Below, in pieces: positions 9,049 to 19,267 of a DNA stretch of 49,527 bases. The notes beneath the pieces were generated by a model that had not been told where the DNA came from, made no database searches, and worked only from the letters and a program-made list of their open reading frames with translations. Position 1 is the stretch's first letter. Every line of letters starts with the position of its first letter. Source of the stretch: Bacillota bacterium (GTDB taxonomy: Bacteria; Bacillota; Dehalobacteriia; UBA4068; UBA4997); assembly GCA_021771915.1 (NCBI GenBank), contig JAETNY010000004.1, positions 144,945 through 194,471 on the forward strand, in the 5' to 3' direction. The position numbers and the translations under genes are program-made.

Positions 9049-9075
9049 TTTGCACAATCAAACGATTAAGTTCGA

Positions 9076-10596
9076 TTATTTCTCCAATTTCATGGAACCG
9101 GTCTTGTTGAAACGAACGTGCCAGGACAAAGCTTCTTCCAGAATATGAGGAGTATGAGCCTTGCCGTCCGGACAAGCTTCCAAAGCGCGATTGTAGTAAT
9201 CCAACAGCATCGGCTTGTAGTCCGGGTGAGCGCAGTTGTTGATGATAGCCAAAGCGCGTTCTCTGGGAGCCAGGTTGCGCAGGTCAGCAACGCCCTGCTC
9301 GGTAACGATAACATTAACATCATGCTCAGTGTGGTCAATATGAGAGCACATCGGCACGATGCTGGAAATGTCGCCGCCCTTAGCAGTAGAAGCAGTCATG
9401 AAGATGGAGATATAAGCAGCGCGAGTGAAGTCGCCAGAGCCACCGATACCGTTCATCATTCTGGTGCCCATGATATGGGTGGAGTTTACATGACCATAGA
9501 TGTCAACCTCGATAGCAGTGTTCATGGAGATAACACCGATACGACGAGCAACCTCGGGGTTGTTGGAGATTTCCTGCGGACGCAGAACGATAGTCTTCTT
9601 ATAACGCTCAACATCAGCTTTGAAGCGTTTCAGACCATCATCGGAGGGGGTCAGAGAGGTGCCGGATACTGCAACAAATTTGCCGCAGTCAATCAAATCC
9701 AGAGCGCCGTCCTGAATAACTTCAGAATAGAAAGTCAGGCCCTCCAAATCGGATTTAGCAAAGCCAGCCAAAACAGCGTTAGCAACACCGCCTACACCAG
9801 ACTGCAAGGGCAGCAGGTTCTTCGGCAAACGGCCAGCAGCAACTTCCTGGTCAAAGAATTTTACGATATTGTCAGCCATAGCCTGCTCAGTTTCAGTAAC
9901 TGCCGGCAGAGGACGAACTTTATCAGTAATATCTGTAACCACGATAGCGTCGATACGGTCAGCGCCGCATTCAATGTAGGTTGTGCCGATTCTGTCACCG
10001 GTGCTGTAAATCGGAATTTCTTTTCTGTCCGGCGGATCCAGCGGAATGTAGATATCATGCATGCCTTCCATTTCTTCCGGCTGGGAAGTGTTCAACTCAA
10101 CAATAACCTTTTTAGCTACCTTAACAAAGGTGGGAGCGGAACCAACAGAAGTTGTAGGCACGATATGGCCTTCTTCAGTGATTGCGCAGGCTTCAACCAA
10201 AGCGATGTCGATATCGCCCAGGAAACCATAACGAGCATACTGAGTGGCCAGGGAAAGGTGCTGGTCGTTGTAAAGAACGCCATTTTCACCCTTAGTGTTC
10301 AAGGCATTGCGCATATCATTGTTGGTCTGATACGGGCTTCTGGCTTTGATAGCGCCAACAGCGGCCAAACCGTCCAACTCAGGGCCAACAGAAGCGCCAG
10401 TCAGAATGTTTACCTTGATTTTCTCACCAGCTTTAACTCTTTCTGCCAAAGCCAGGGGAACTGCCTTCGGATAACCAGAGGGAGTAAAACCGGAACAACC
10501 AATGGTATCGCCGTCCTTAATCAATTTTGCTGCTTCCTCAGCTGTAACCACTTTATCCAAAAGTGCTTTACATCTGATTCTGTGTTCATAGCTCAT
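9076..10596 (-). CDS. Succinate CoA-transferase (acetyl-CoA hydrolase/transferase family)
   Basis: A 506-residue class I CoA-transferase of the succinate/propionate/acetate type (Scpc, Cat1, AarC relatives). It moves CoA between propionyl- or acetyl-CoA and succinate, feeding succinyl-CoA to methylmalonyl-CoA mutase. Seen: DTIGCSGFTPSGYPKAVP near the N-terminus, FYSEVIQDG containing the likely catalytic Glu, and the family-specific MNGIGGSGDFTRAA and VTEQGVADLRNL. I chose ATG 10596 because GGAGGT sits 7 bases upstream on the minus strand; an in-frame ATG at 10647 lacks a site. The codon choice looks biased towards a small preferred set, leaving a 498-codon antisense open frame, consistent with very high expression. 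Preference for succinate over acetate is inferred from the presence of the mut genes. Confidence 0.92.
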   Translation of the reverse strand: MSYEHRIRCKALLDKVVTAEEAAKLIKDGDTIGCSGFTPSGYPKAVPLALAERVKAGEKIKVNILTGASVGPELDGLAAVGAIKARSPYQTNNDMRNALNTKGENGVLYNDQHLSLATQYARYGFLGDIDIALVEACAITEEGHIVPTTSVGSAPTFVKVAKKVIVELNTSQPEEMEGMHDIYIPLDPPDRKEIPIYSTGDRIGTTYIECGADRIDAIVVTDITDKVRPLPAVTETEQAMADNIVKFFDQEVAAGRLPKNLLPLQSGVGGVANAVLAGFAKSDLEGLTFYSEVIQDGALDLIDCGKFVAVSGTSLTPSDDGLKRFKADVERYKKTIVLRPQEISNNPEVARRIGVISMNTAIEVDIYGHVNSTHIMGTRMMNGIGGSGDFTRAAYISIFMTASTAKGGDISSIVPMCSHIDHTEHDVNVIVTEQGVADLRNLAPRERALAIINNCAHPDYKPMLLDYYNRALEACPDGKAHTPHILEEALSWHVRFNKTGSMKLEK

Positions 10597-10774
10597 AACA
10601 CATACCTCCATTAAATAAAATAAATAAGTTTTACAGTGCAACAGCAAGTTTTTGCTGCACCATATTACATCAATTATAATTATACATTATACGTTTGGAA
10701 AAATAAAGCCTTTTTAACAAAAATATAATAAAAATATTATCTACAAAAAATCTCTGGTATTATTCGTCTGAATG

Positions 10775-10783
10775 TGCTATAAT
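10775..10783 (+). promoter_or_regulatory. Extended -10 promoter of the dihydroorotase-family gene
   Basis: TGCTATAAT (10775-10783), an extended -10 element, lies about 60 bases before ATG 10843. No good -35 is visible at the expected distance, which the TG extension can offset. Confidence 0.5.
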
Positions 10784-10842
10784 AAATTATTATTCCTAAA
10801 ATATAGTATTATAATGATAAAAAATACAATGGAGCAACGATT

Positions 10843-12264
10843 ATGAATGAAAATATTCAACCAAATCAACAAATTTTTCTGAAAAATGCTTCTTATTACA
10901 CACCAGATGGCTTTAAGTCGGGGAATATTCTGGTAGAAAATGGAAAAATTACTGAAATCTATACCGAGATGCCCGATTTGACCGGTATTGACCAGCCCGT
11001 GCTGCTTTATGATGTAAAAGATAAAAAAGTTTTACCAGGAGCGATTGACACACATGTACATGTACGTGAGCCAGGCTGGCCCGAGCGTGAAGACTTTTTC
11101 TCTGGTACGGCGGCGGCGTTGGCTGGTGGAATAACCACCATTTGTCAAATGCCAAATACTCAGCCCACGCCTCATGATTTGTCCAGTCTAGCAGAAATGC
11201 AGCAGGCCGCCAAACCAAAGCTTTTATGCGATATGGCTGTTTATGCCGCAGCCGGTTATGATAATCGAGAACAGCTGGCCGCTTTAGCGCAAGAAGGTAT
11301 TTGCGGTTTTAAAACTTTCCTGCAATTCAGTAACAGCAACATCAAAGCACCAAAGTATATTACCGTACACAATCGACAGGAACTGGAAGAACTTTTAGCA
11401 GCCTCTGCCAAAACCGGACTGCGCCACTTCTTTCACTGTGAAGATTATGACCTTATTACTCGTCTGGAAGCCGCGGCTCACCAATGCGGCGCGGAGGGTT
11501 ATGCTTTTCATTATCAAACCAGACCAGACTCCACAGAACTAAAAGCTGTACAACAGGTTTTACATGCAGCTCGCAAAACTGGAGCCAAGGTAGGTATTGC
11601 TCATGTTTCCACGGTGGCCGCCGCCGAAGCAATTCGTCAGGCTAAAGCCAATGGTCTGGACGTTACCTGTGAAGTTTGTTTTCATCATCTGTTTTTTGAT
11701 GATAGCTGGCTTGACCGCTTTGGACCTTGGGCAAAGTGTAATCCGCCCCTGCGTTCGACCGCTAATGTAGCCGGGCTTTGGCCTTATCTGTCAGACGGAA
11801 CCGTAGATTATATCGGCAGCGACCATGCACCCCACCTAACAGAAGCTAAAGAACAGGGTAAAGAGCAGATTTGGCTAGCTCCCTCCGGTATTGCACATAT
11901 TGAATTGTTATTGCCAATGTTGCTTAATGCCGTAAATGAGCAAAAAATCACTTTAGAGCGCATGACGGAACTTTGCTGTGTTAATGGTTATAAGCAAATG
12001 GGTTTGTATCCGCAAAAAGGTCAGATTGCTATTGGTGCTGACGCTGATTTTACAATAATTGATTTAACCAAAGAATGGCAATTCTCAGCTGATAAACTGC
12101 AAACCAAAGCACGCCAGAATGCTCATTTATTTGATGGTTTACAGTTGCATGGCGCAGTGGAAGCAACAATTGTCCGTGGTCAGCTGCAATATGCGGCTGG
12201 GCGAGTAGATTATCAAACCGTAGGCTATGGACAGATATTGAACTGCCACCAAAAGTGGGAGTAG
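10843..12264 (+). CDS. Dihydroorotase-family cyclic amidohydrolase
   Basis: A 473-residue TIM-barrel amidohydrolase. The binuclear metal site is complete: HVHVREPG (H71, H73), the lysine to be carbamylated in GFKTFLQFS (K157), H198 in FFHCED, H254 in IAHVST and D327 in GSDHAPH. The CNPPLR segment is typical of dihydroorotase, the third step of pyrimidine synthesis (carbamoyl-aspartate to dihydroorotate). Allantoinase and hydantoinase share the fold, so substrate is not certain. Other pyr genes are absent nearby; pyrE lies about 15 kb away. The C-terminus past residue 430 is the usual small beta domain. It has a GGAGC site before ATG 10843 and is followed after 28 bases by a DUF4261 gene. Confidence 0.8.
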   Translation: MNENIQPNQQIFLKNASYYTPDGFKSGNILVENGKITEIYTEMPDLTGIDQPVLLYDVKDKKVLPGAIDTHVHVREPGWPEREDFFSGTAAALAGGITTICQMPNTQPTPHDLSSLAEMQQAAKPKLLCDMAVYAAAGYDNREQLAALAQEGICGFKTFLQFSNSNIKAPKYITVHNRQELEELLAASAKTGLRHFFHCEDYDLITRLEAAAHQCGAEGYAFHYQTRPDSTELKAVQQVLHAARKTGAKVGIAHVSTVAAAEAIRQAKANGLDVTCEVCFHHLFFDDSWLDRFGPWAKCNPPLRSTANVAGLWPYLSDGTVDYIGSDHAPHLTEAKEQGKEQIWLAPSGIAHIELLLPMLLNAVNEQKITLERMTELCCVNGYKQMGLYPQKGQIAIGADADFTIIDLTKEWQFSADKLQTKARQNAHLFDGLQLHGAVEATIVRGQLQYAAGRVDYQTVGYGQILNCHQKWE

Positions 12265-12292
12265 GAATAACTTATAGAAAGGAAGTTATAAA

Positions 12293-13402
12293 ATGAACCA
12301 GGTGCAAATGAATGCGGCCAAGGAGGAAATGCTTAATTGGCTGGCGCACCCACAAGAGCTTGGCGCAGAACCAGCTGAACTGGAATGCGCTGGTGAATTT
12401 GATTTGCATGATTTGCATTATTACATATTCAAATACAAAAAAAGCGTGTCAGACAAATGGCTGTTAGGCGTATGTGGCGGTTATGCTGGAAATGAACTGG
12501 AGCATTGTGGTCACGTATTTAGTGAAATGGAAGAATATAATACCGATACCGCTGAACAACAGGCCATAGATTTAGTAGAAACTATCCGTAATTACTGGAT
12601 TGAACAGGCCAAACAAGTTGAAGAACATAAGAAAAAAGCTGGAAACTTTGTCAGCTTTGTTTTGCTGGAAAAACCGGAATGGGATAAGGCTGCTTTGCAG
12701 CAAATCCTGCAAGATGAATGGGGAATTATTGACGCTGAACCAGAGTCTGCTGAAAATGATGATGAAAATTCTTTAATTATTAATTATCAGGGGGCAATGC
12801 TGAATATAGCCCTGATGCCAGGGCCAATACCTGGTAATGAAGCAACCGAAGCCGCAGCCGAAAATTATATGTGGCAAGCCGCTGTGCAGCAAACCAGCCA
12901 GCATACAGGGCATTTGCTGGTGGCCGTGTTGGGAATTGGTCAATCGATTATTGAAAACGGTGAAATGTTAGTAAAACTGACCGCAGCCGCATGTAAACAA
13001 CCTGGAGCACTGGGCGTTTATGCTAACGGTGTTGTTTATCCGCCGGACTATTACCAGCATTTTGCCGGCATGCTAAAGGAAAATTTGTTTCCTATCTATA
13101 ATCTGGTCTGGTTTGGACTTTATAAAAGTAAAAAAGGTTTTTGCGCCTATACTAACGGTCTGCAAAACTTTGGTTTTGATGAAATTGAAGTGCTGGACAG
13201 CAGTGCCAATCCGAATGAATTGCACGATTTTTTATCAGATATTGCCAATTACGTGATTACGCAAAATGTTTTGCTACAAGATGGTGAAACAATCGGCTTT
13301 TCAGACGAAGAAAAGTTGCCAATCAGCAAAAATCGTGGTGTAGCAGTGCCAGGAGAAAGTTTAAAAATTGCCTTTAAACCGTGTGTCAGAAAAAGCAATT
13401 AA
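12293..13402 (+). CDS. DUF4261 domain-containing protein
   Basis: A 369-residue soluble protein. The first 110 residues (ending in LVETIRNYWIEQAKQVEEHKKK) are acidic with no recognised domain. The part from about residue 110 on matches my memory of DUF4261: a conserved FVLLEKP start, NYMWQAAVQQTSQHTGHLLVAVLG, PIYNLVWFGLYKSKKGF and the closing DGETIGFSDEEKLPISKNRGVAVPG (given here as landmarks). The function of DUF4261 is not known; proteins with it occur in many bacteria. The ribosome binding site is GAAAGGAAG before ATG 12293. It directly follows the amidohydrolase gene and may be co-transcribed, but nothing visible ties it to that reaction. Confidence 0.7.
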   Translation: MNQVQMNAAKEEMLNWLAHPQELGAEPAELECAGEFDLHDLHYYIFKYKKSVSDKWLLGVCGGYAGNELEHCGHVFSEMEEYNTDTAEQQAIDLVETIRNYWIEQAKQVEEHKKKAGNFVSFVLLEKPEWDKAALQQILQDEWGIIDAEPESAENDDENSLIINYQGAMLNIALMPGPIPGNEATEAAAENYMWQAAVQQTSQHTGHLLVAVLGIGQSIIENGEMLVKLTAAACKQPGALGVYANGVVYPPDYYQHFAGMLKENLFPIYNLVWFGLYKSKKGFCAYTNGLQNFGFDEIEVLDSSANPNELHDFLSDIANYVITQNVLLQDGETIGFSDEEKLPISKNRGVAVPGESLKIAFKPCVRKSN

Positions 13403-13494
13403 GCAATAAATTCAAACGATTGTATAAGAAATAGCAAAAATCTGAATATAATATAAATTAAGAAGAATTATTTTATGCAGGAGGAAATAGAACA

Positions 13495-16152
13495 ATGTGT
13501 GATTTACCCAAAACCTACGACCACCATGAGGTGGAGCAAAAATGGTATGCTTTCTGGGAACAGAATGGTTTTTTTAGCCATAAGCGTAACGCTGGTGAAA
13601 ATTCGGAATGTTTTTCTGTGGTTATGCCGCCGCCAAATGTAACTGGTCAGCTGCATTTAGGCCATGCCATGGATAACACCATGCAGGATATTCTGACACG
13701 CTGGCATCGCATGCAGGGACATCAAACACTTTGGGTGCCTGGCTGCGACCACGCTGGCATTGCCACGCAGGCCAAGGTGGAGGAGCATTTGGCCAAAGAC
13801 GGCGTCAGCAAATATGATTTAGGGCGAGACGCTTTTGTCGATAAGGTCTGGGAATGGAAACATCAATATCATGAGCGCATTGTAAAACAGCTGAAAATGC
13901 TGGGCTCCTCCTGTGATTGGGAACAAGAACGTTTTACTCTGGACGAAGGCTGTAATGATGCTGTAAATGAGGTTTTTGTTCGCCTTTATAATGAGGGTCT
14001 AATTTATCGTGGAACTTACATTATTAATTGGTGTCCGCATTGCCATACGACAATCTCTGATATTGAGGTGGAACACAATGAGCATGCCGGTCATCTATGG
14101 CATTTTCGCTATCCGCTGACCGATGGCTCCGGCTATATTACCATAGCTACTACACGACCGGAAACTATGCTGGGCGATACGGCTGTGGCCGTACACCCGG
14201 AAGATGAGCGCTATACCAATCTTGTCGGCAAAACCATAATGCTGCCGCTGGTTAATCGGGAAATTCCAATTATTGCTGACTCTTATGTTGATAAGGAATA
14301 TGGTACGGGCGCTGTAAAAATTACGCCAGCCCATGACCCGAATGATTTTGAAATGGGATTGCGTCATAATCTTCCGCAAATTACAGTAATTGGCAAAGAC
14401 GCAAAAATGAATGAGCAAGCCGGAGAATATGTCGGCATGGACCGTTATGAGTGTCGCAAAGCTGTGGTTGACGCCATGAATAAGCTGGGACTTTTAGAAA
14501 AAATTGAAGATATCACCCATGCAGTGGGCGAATGTTACCGTTGCGGCAGTATTATTGAACCTTTGATTTCACCGCAATGGTTTGTAAAAATGGAGCCTTT
14601 GGCCAAACCAGCGATTGAAGCGGTAAAAACCGGAGATATTCGTTTTGTGCCGGCACGTTTTGCCAAAATTTATCTGGGCTGGCTGGAAAATATTCGCGAT
14701 TGGTGTATTTCCCGACAGCTTTGGTGGGGACACCGTATACCGGTTTGGTATTGTGATGACTGTGGTGAGATTATCTGCCAAAAGGACGAGCCGCATACTT
14801 GTCCTAAATGTAATAGTGAGCATCTGCACCGTGATGAGGACGTTTTAGATACCTGGTTTTCCTCTGGCCTTTGGCCATTTGAAACTCTGGGCTGGCCGGA
14901 TATGCAGAAAATGGAACCTCTTAAAAAATTCTATCCAACTTCAGTACTGGTTACAGGTCGGGATATTATCTTCTTCTGGGTTGCACGTATGATATTCACC
15001 GGTTTGCATTTTATGGGAGAAAAGCCCTTTAGCGACGTTTTCATTCATGGTCTGATTTTGGACGCTCAGGGACGTAAAATGAGCAAATCATTGGGTAATG
15101 GTATCGATCCGATTGAAATTATCGAAAAATATGGCGCGGACCCTCTACGTTTTATGTTGGTTACCGGCAACACACCTGGTAATGATTTGCGTTTTCAAAT
15201 GGAGCGTTTAGAGGCCAGCCGCAACTTTGTTAATAAAATCTGGAATGCCAGCCGCTTTGTATTGATGAACCTGGAAGATTATCAGGACAATGCTGCTGAA
15301 CTGCGTTATTCTCTGGCTGATAAATGGATTTTGTCCGAATTAAAACAGGCTGTGGCCGGTGTATCTGCCAACCTTGGCAAATATGAACTAGGCGAGGCCG
15401 CCAGACAAATTTATGACTTTACCTGGGATTGCTTCTGTGATTGGTATATTGAGATGTCAAAACCGCGCCTTTATGGCACTGACCCTGTGGAGCGACACAC
15501 AGCCCAAACAGTGCTGGTGCAGGTTCTTAAGAGCATTTTGCAGCTTCTGCACCCTTTTATGCCATTTATCACTGAAGAAATTTGGCAGGCATTGCCACAT
15601 GAAAGTGAAAGTATTATGGTATCGGCCTGGCCGCAAGCAGATAAAATGCCGGAATATCCGGAAGAGGCTTCTGTGCTGGCACTGGATATGGAGGCGGTTA
15701 GGGCAATCCGTAATATTCGAGCAGAAATGAATGTACCGTTGGGCAAAAAAATTGAGTTGATTTTTGCCGCTGACACAGCTGCCGACGGTTTGCGTCAGGG
15801 AGAAATTTATATTAAAGCGCTTTGCGGCGCGGACAAGTTCAGTGTCTTGCCACCAAACAGTCCTGAATTAGCTGATGTGCAAGCACAGGCAGCTGTTGCA
15901 CATGTACGTGGCATAGATATCTATTTACCATTAAAAGGTTTGATTGACCTGGCCAAAGAAACAACACGTCTGCAAAAAGAGGTTGCCAATATGGATAAGG
16001 AAATTAAACGCCTGGAAGGCAAGCTGAACAATCAAGGATTTTTAAGCAAGGCACCGGCCGATGTTGTTGAAGGCGAGCGAGTTAAGCTGACTGATTACAG
16101 TGAGAAAAAGGCCAGTCTTTTAGAACGCCTAAAACAGCTGGAAAATATTTAA
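13495..16152 (+). CDS. valS: Valyl-tRNA synthetase
   Basis: An 885-residue class I aminoacyl-tRNA synthetase that charges tRNA-Val. HIGH motif as HLGH (54-57) in PPPNVTGQLHLGHAMDNT; KMSKS at 528-532. The editing domain includes TTRPETMLGDTAVAVHP, and the active site has WCISRQLWWGHRIPVWYC. A zinc-type knuckle CDDCGEIIC ... CPKC is present. The C-terminal 65 residues form the usual tRNA-binding coiled coil (LQKEVANMDKEIKRLEGKL). The length matches Firmicutes ValRS. ATG 13495 follows AGGAGGAAA. The 92 bases upstream are too short and lack the GGTGGNACCGC motif, so no T-box controls it directly. Confidence 0.97.
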   Translation: MCDLPKTYDHHEVEQKWYAFWEQNGFFSHKRNAGENSECFSVVMPPPNVTGQLHLGHAMDNTMQDILTRWHRMQGHQTLWVPGCDHAGIATQAKVEEHLAKDGVSKYDLGRDAFVDKVWEWKHQYHERIVKQLKMLGSSCDWEQERFTLDEGCNDAVNEVFVRLYNEGLIYRGTYIINWCPHCHTTISDIEVEHNEHAGHLWHFRYPLTDGSGYITIATTRPETMLGDTAVAVHPEDERYTNLVGKTIMLPLVNREIPIIADSYVDKEYGTGAVKITPAHDPNDFEMGLRHNLPQITVIGKDAKMNEQAGEYVGMDRYECRKAVVDAMNKLGLLEKIEDITHAVGECYRCGSIIEPLISPQWFVKMEPLAKPAIEAVKTGDIRFVPARFAKIYLGWLENIRDWCISRQLWWGHRIPVWYCDDCGEIICQKDEPHTCPKCNSEHLHRDEDVLDTWFSSGLWPFETLGWPDMQKMEPLKKFYPTSVLVTGRDIIFFWVARMIFTGLHFMGEKPFSDVFIHGLILDAQGRKMSKSLGNGIDPIEIIEKYGADPLRFMLVTGNTPGNDLRFQMERLEASRNFVNKIWNASRFVLMNLEDYQDNAAELRYSLADKWILSELKQAVAGVSANLGKYELGEAARQIYDFTWDCFCDWYIEMSKPRLYGTDPVERHTAQTVLVQVLKSILQLLHPFMPFITEEIWQALPHESESIMVSAWPQADKMPEYPEEASVLALDMEAVRAIRNIRAEMNVPLGKKIELIFAADTAADGLRQGEIYIKALCGADKFSVLPPNSPELADVQAQAAVAHVRGIDIYLPLKGLIDLAKETTRLQKEVANMDKEIKRLEGKLNNQGFLSKAPADVVEGERVKLTDYSEKKASLLERLKQLENI

Positions 16153-16188
16153 TTGAAAATATAATAGCATAACTGATAATCTTTTGGT

Positions 16189-16226
16189 ATAAATAAGCTT
16201 CTAAGCAATAAAAGAAGCTTATTTAT
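16189..16226 (+). terminator. Hairpin after valS
   Basis: A 14-bp perfect inverted repeat ATAAATAAGCTTCT (16189-16202) / AGAAGCTTATTTAT (16213-16226), 37 bases past the valS stop. The stem is AT-rich and the T-tract is part of the stem arm itself. Confidence 0.6.
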
Positions 16227-16367
16227 GCCGGTTTATGCCAAAAAATAGTTTTTTATCTGCTAAAAAGCACTTTTTTGCTACTAAAAGCAGGGAAATGAAT
16301 ACTATTGTCGAATAAAAAAATATCTATGATTATACATATTGGTGTGTGTTTGGGCGGTGATGTTTAA

Positions 16368-17045
16368 ATGATTGATATGGCTAATGTGTTTAAAACATAT
16401 GACCGAGGAAATTTGGCTCTGAAAGATATTACCTTACATGTTGATAATGGTGAATTTGTTTATTTAACCGGCCAGAGTGGTGCTGGTAAAAGTACGCTGA
16501 TTAAACTTTTGTTCAGAGAGGTTTTGCCGGATTCTGGGCAAATTTTTATTGCCGGACGTAGTATTATTCGTTTAAATAACCGGGAAACTGTTAAGCTGCG
16601 TCGTAACACTGGCGTGGTCTTTCAGGATTTTCGTCTAATGGAGAACAAAACTGTATTTGAAAATGTGGCATTTGCACTTAAGGTTCTGGAATATCCTTGG
16701 AATGAGGTTAAAGAGATTGTCCCCAAGGTTTTGGAGCGCTTAAAAATTGCGGACAAGGCAACAGCTTTTCCGCGTCAGCTTTCCGGCGGCGAACAGCAGC
16801 GTGTAGCTTTTGCGCGCGCGGTTATCAATAATCCGCCGATTATTCTGGCCGACGAGCCGACCGGTAATCTGGACCCTGACACATCTGATGAGTTAATGGG
16901 TTTGTTCCAGGAATTTAATAACGAGGGCGCAACTGTGATTATGGCAACACACGATAAACGCATTGTTAATGATACGCATAAAAGAGTTATCGCCTTGCGC
17001 AAGGGTGAAATTATAGGGGACCATATAGGGGGGTGGCTGCTTTGA
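16368..17045 (+). CDS. ftsE: Cell division ATP-binding protein FtsE
   Basis: A 225-residue ABC ATPase that pairs with FtsX to activate peptidoglycan hydrolases at the septum or side wall. Walker A is GQSGAGKST (35-43), the signature is [14 protein letters not shown], Walker B is [13 protein letters not shown], and the switch His is in [10 protein letters not shown]. Opening residues [14 protein letters not shown] are typical for FtsE. A GGGCGGTG purine stretch precedes ATG 16368. It overlaps ftsX by 4 bases if ftsX starts at TTG 17042, so the two are translationally coupled. Downstream come an M23 hydrolase and CtpA, an arrangement that fits FtsEX-driven wall hydrolysis. Confidence 0.95.
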   Translation: MIDMANVFKTYDRGNLALKDITLHVDNGEFVYLTGQSGAGKSTLIKLLFREVLPDSGQIFIAGRSIIRLNNRETVKLRRNTGVVFQDFRLMENKTVFENVAFALKVLEYPWNEVKEIVPKVLERLKIADKATAFPRQLSGGEQQRVAFARAVINNPPIILADEPTGNLDPDTSDELMGLFQEFNNEGATVIMATHDKRIVNDTHKRVIALRKGEIIGDHIGGWLL

Positions 17046-17926
17046 AGCTTACTGGTTTGCGTTATATTCTGCCGGAACCTTTTATTTCGTTACGGCGCAA
17101 TGTTGGCATGACGGTAGCTGCGGTTATGACCGTTATTTTAACGCTTTACCTGTGCGGTATTTTTGCCTTGCTGGTTTCTAATATTAATCGCAATGCTGAA
17201 GTTATGGAAGCAGCAGTAGAGATTAAGGTTTTTATTGAAGATGGTATTAATCAGGAACAAATGGACCATCTTTCAGCGCAGGTTCGTTCTCTTGACGGAG
17301 TTGCCAGCATTAAATTTGTCAGTCGTGCCGAGGGTTTGGAGCAAATGTCGTCCAAATTTGGCAACAGCGAAGAGATTTTGGCTGCCATTGACACCAATCC
17401 TCTGCCAAACTCTTATACGCTTAAAGCAGCATCACCAGAACTGGTAACCAGCATTGCCGAGAAGGTAGAGAAACTGCCCAATGTTTTGGCGGTACGTTAT
17501 GGCCAGGGTTCCATTGAAAAAATGTTTATTTTCATGAATTGGATACGAACATTAGGCATTGGCTTAATGGTTTTGTTGGGTTTTTCTGCTATTATTCTGA
17601 TTTCAATGAATATTCGTCTTTCAGTAGAAGCGCGCAAAGAAGAAATTCAGGTAATGAAATATGTGGGCGCCAGCAACTCATTTATTATCTGGCCATTCAT
17701 TCTTGAGGGTATGTTGCTGGGGCTTTTAGGCGGCGGTTTGGCCTGCATACTGGTGTTACTTTCTTATAATGCCGTATTGAATTTGATTTTGAACAGCCTG
17801 AACTTCCTTACTTTTGTTTCTCTGGGCGAAATTGCATTTTTACTGACCAGCGGTATGCTGTTGATAGGTCTGTTATTGGGCGCGGTTGGTTCGGCTATTG
17901 CCGTTCGTAAACACGTCAATGTATAA
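17042..17926 (+). CDS. ftsX: Cell division permease-like protein FtsX
   Basis: A 294-residue membrane protein, partner of FtsE. It has a cytoplasmic N-terminus, TM1 ([21 protein letters not shown]), and an extracellular domain of about 110 residues holding [16 protein letters not shown]. Three more membrane segments follow, one close to [22 protein letters not shown], the FtsX/MacB coupling region. It transmits ATP hydrolysis to an outside murein hydrolase. I prefer TTG 17042: its stop-start overlap with ftsE is TTGA, AGGGGGG (17027-17033) lies 8 bases upstream, and the protein would begin MKLTGLRY, like other FtsX. GTG 17033 is the longer alternative. Confidence 0.93.
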   Translation: MKLTGLRYILPEPFISLRRNVGMTVAAVMTVILTLYLCGIFALLVSNINRNAEVMEAAVEIKVFIEDGINQEQMDHLSAQVRSLDGVASIKFVSRAEGLEQMSSKFGNSEEILAAIDTNPLPNSYTLKAASPELVTSIAEKVEKLPNVLAVRYGQGSIEKMFIFMNWIRTLGIGLMVLLGFSAIILISMNIRLSVEARKEEIQVMKYVGASNSFIIWPFILEGMLLGLLGGGLACILVLLSYNAVLNLILNSLNFLTFVSLGEIAFLLTSGMLLIGLLLGAVGSAIAVRKHVNV

Positions 17927-18026
17927 ATGCATATAATTATTACAATAAAGAATATAATACAAATTTTGTTATATAATTATTGGGGAAAATTGTTGATAAA
18001 CTAGTTGTAAACAAGGGGTTTTGTCT

Positions 18027-19184
18027 ATGCTGAAAAAATGTAAATTTCAAATTGTTTTAGCATTATTTCTGGCTTTTACCATAATTGGGCAAAGTATTTA
18101 TGCGGAGCCGCCGCGGAAAGTGGAGGCTGACGCGTTAAGCGATTATCAAGCGCAGCAGCGTGAAATTCAAAATGAAATTTCTGCTTTGCGCAACGAATTG
18201 GCTGGCGCCAAATCAGAATTAAATAAGTTCCAATCAGAGCTGGCAGCTGTTGACGCTCAGGTTCAGGAAAATGAACGCTTGTTGGCCGCCCTGCAAAAAC
18301 AGCTGTCCGCAGCAGAAAAAGAGTTGGATAAAGCTAATAAAGAGTTGGAAGAATCCCAGGAAACACTGGCTATTCAGCTGGACGGTTTCAAAACCAGACT
18401 GCGTGAAAATTATATTAATGGTGACGTTAGCTTGATGGACGTAATCTTTGATGCCACCAGCATGGAAGATTTTATTTCCCGTTCCTATTACATGGAGCGT
18501 ATTTTGATTTATGACAGCAATATGATTGACACGATTAATCAACAAATTGAGGTTATTCAGGAAAAAAGAGAATTACAGCAGCAGAAGGTGGCTAATCTGG
18601 ATACCATGACCGCTGACCAAAAAGCGCTAGTGGCCAAGCTTGAAGCCGCTCAGGAAGAAAAAGAAAAGTTGGTGGCTGCAGCTAAAGATAGCGTTGATGA
18701 TGTAAATTCAGCGATTGCCACCCGGCAGAAAGAGTCGGCTGCGCTGACTAAATTAATTCAATCTATGCAAACTTCTGGCGGTGGAACCGGCACTGGTGTT
18801 ATGGCCTGGCCGTTACGAGGTTACAGCAGCGTAAGTTCCAATTATGGTTATCGTACACTGCGCGGCAAAAGCAATTTACATACAGGTATTGATTTGCCGG
18901 CTCCCTCAGGAACCCCGATTTATGCCGCAGACAGCGGTAAGGTTATTCTGGCCAGATATTACGGTAGTTATGGCAACTGCGTAATTATTGACCATGGCAA
19001 TAACATCGCCACTTTATATGCACATCAGTCACGCCTTGGCACCAGTGTTGGCACCAGCGTGAGCAAGGGAGATGTAATCGGGTATGTTGGTACAACCGGT
19101 AATTCAACCGGCAACCATTTACATTTTGAAGTGCGTAAAAACGGTAGTCATGTTTCACCCTGGAATTATGTATCTAAACCGTAA
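18027..19184 (+). CDS. Exported M23 murein hydrolase with coiled coil (EnvC/PcsB-like)
   Basis: A 385-residue secreted protein. A signal peptide (MLKKCKFQIVLALFLAFTIIG) is followed by a long coiled coil (about residues 35-240, with ALRNELAGAKSELNKFQSEL and KELEESQETL). The C-terminal LytM/M23 domain has a complete zinc site: HTGID (His near 285, Asp near 289) and HLHFEV (His near 364). EnvC of E. coli has lost these residues, so this protein should cleave peptidoglycan itself. Its place right after ftsEX suggests that FtsX activates it through the coiled coil. ATG 18027 is preferred because AAGGGG (18013-18018) is 8 bases upstream; TTG 18021 is too close. Confidence 0.92.
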   Translation: MLKKCKFQIVLALFLAFTIIGQSIYAEPPRKVEADALSDYQAQQREIQNEISALRNELAGAKSELNKFQSELAAVDAQVQENERLLAALQKQLSAAEKELDKANKELEESQETLAIQLDGFKTRLRENYINGDVSLMDVIFDATSMEDFISRSYYMERILIYDSNMIDTINQQIEVIQEKRELQQQKVANLDTMTADQKALVAKLEAAQEEKEKLVAAAKDSVDDVNSAIATRQKESAALTKLIQSMQTSGGGTGTGVMAWPLRGYSSVSSNYGYRTLRGKSNLHTGIDLPAPSGTPIYAADSGKVILARYYGSYGNCVIIDHGNNIATLYAHQSRLGTSVGTSVSKGDVIGYVGTTGNSTGNHLHFEVRKNGSHVSPWNYVSKP

Positions 19185-19267
19185 TATTTTTACAACTTTT
19201 GCTATATATTAAAAAGACTGTATTTTACCAAAATACAAATTACGATATAAGAGGTAATTTTTGCTAA

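Larger units (their letters stand above)
8701..9075. other. 375-bp convergent intergenic region with two terminator-like hairpins
   Basis: No credible gene was found between rpoD and the minus-strand CoA-transferase gene. The region holds the inverted repeat at 8809-8842 near rpoD and a classical terminator at 9013-9048 for the CoA-transferase. Short open frames here lack start signals and family resemblance. Confidence 0.7.

Noticed and set aside
9118-10614. 498-codon open frame on the plus strand opposite the succinate CoA-transferase gene
   Set aside because: Same reasoning: antisense shadow of a highly biased gene, no ribosome binding site, no family resemblance.
13403-13494. T-box controlling valS
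   Set aside because: The spacer is only 92 bases and has no GGTGGNACCGC element or terminator.
16189-16226. Insertion-sequence terminal repeat after valS
   Set aside because: The 14-bp arms are adjacent (10-base loop) and form a hairpin just past a stop codon; there is no transposase.
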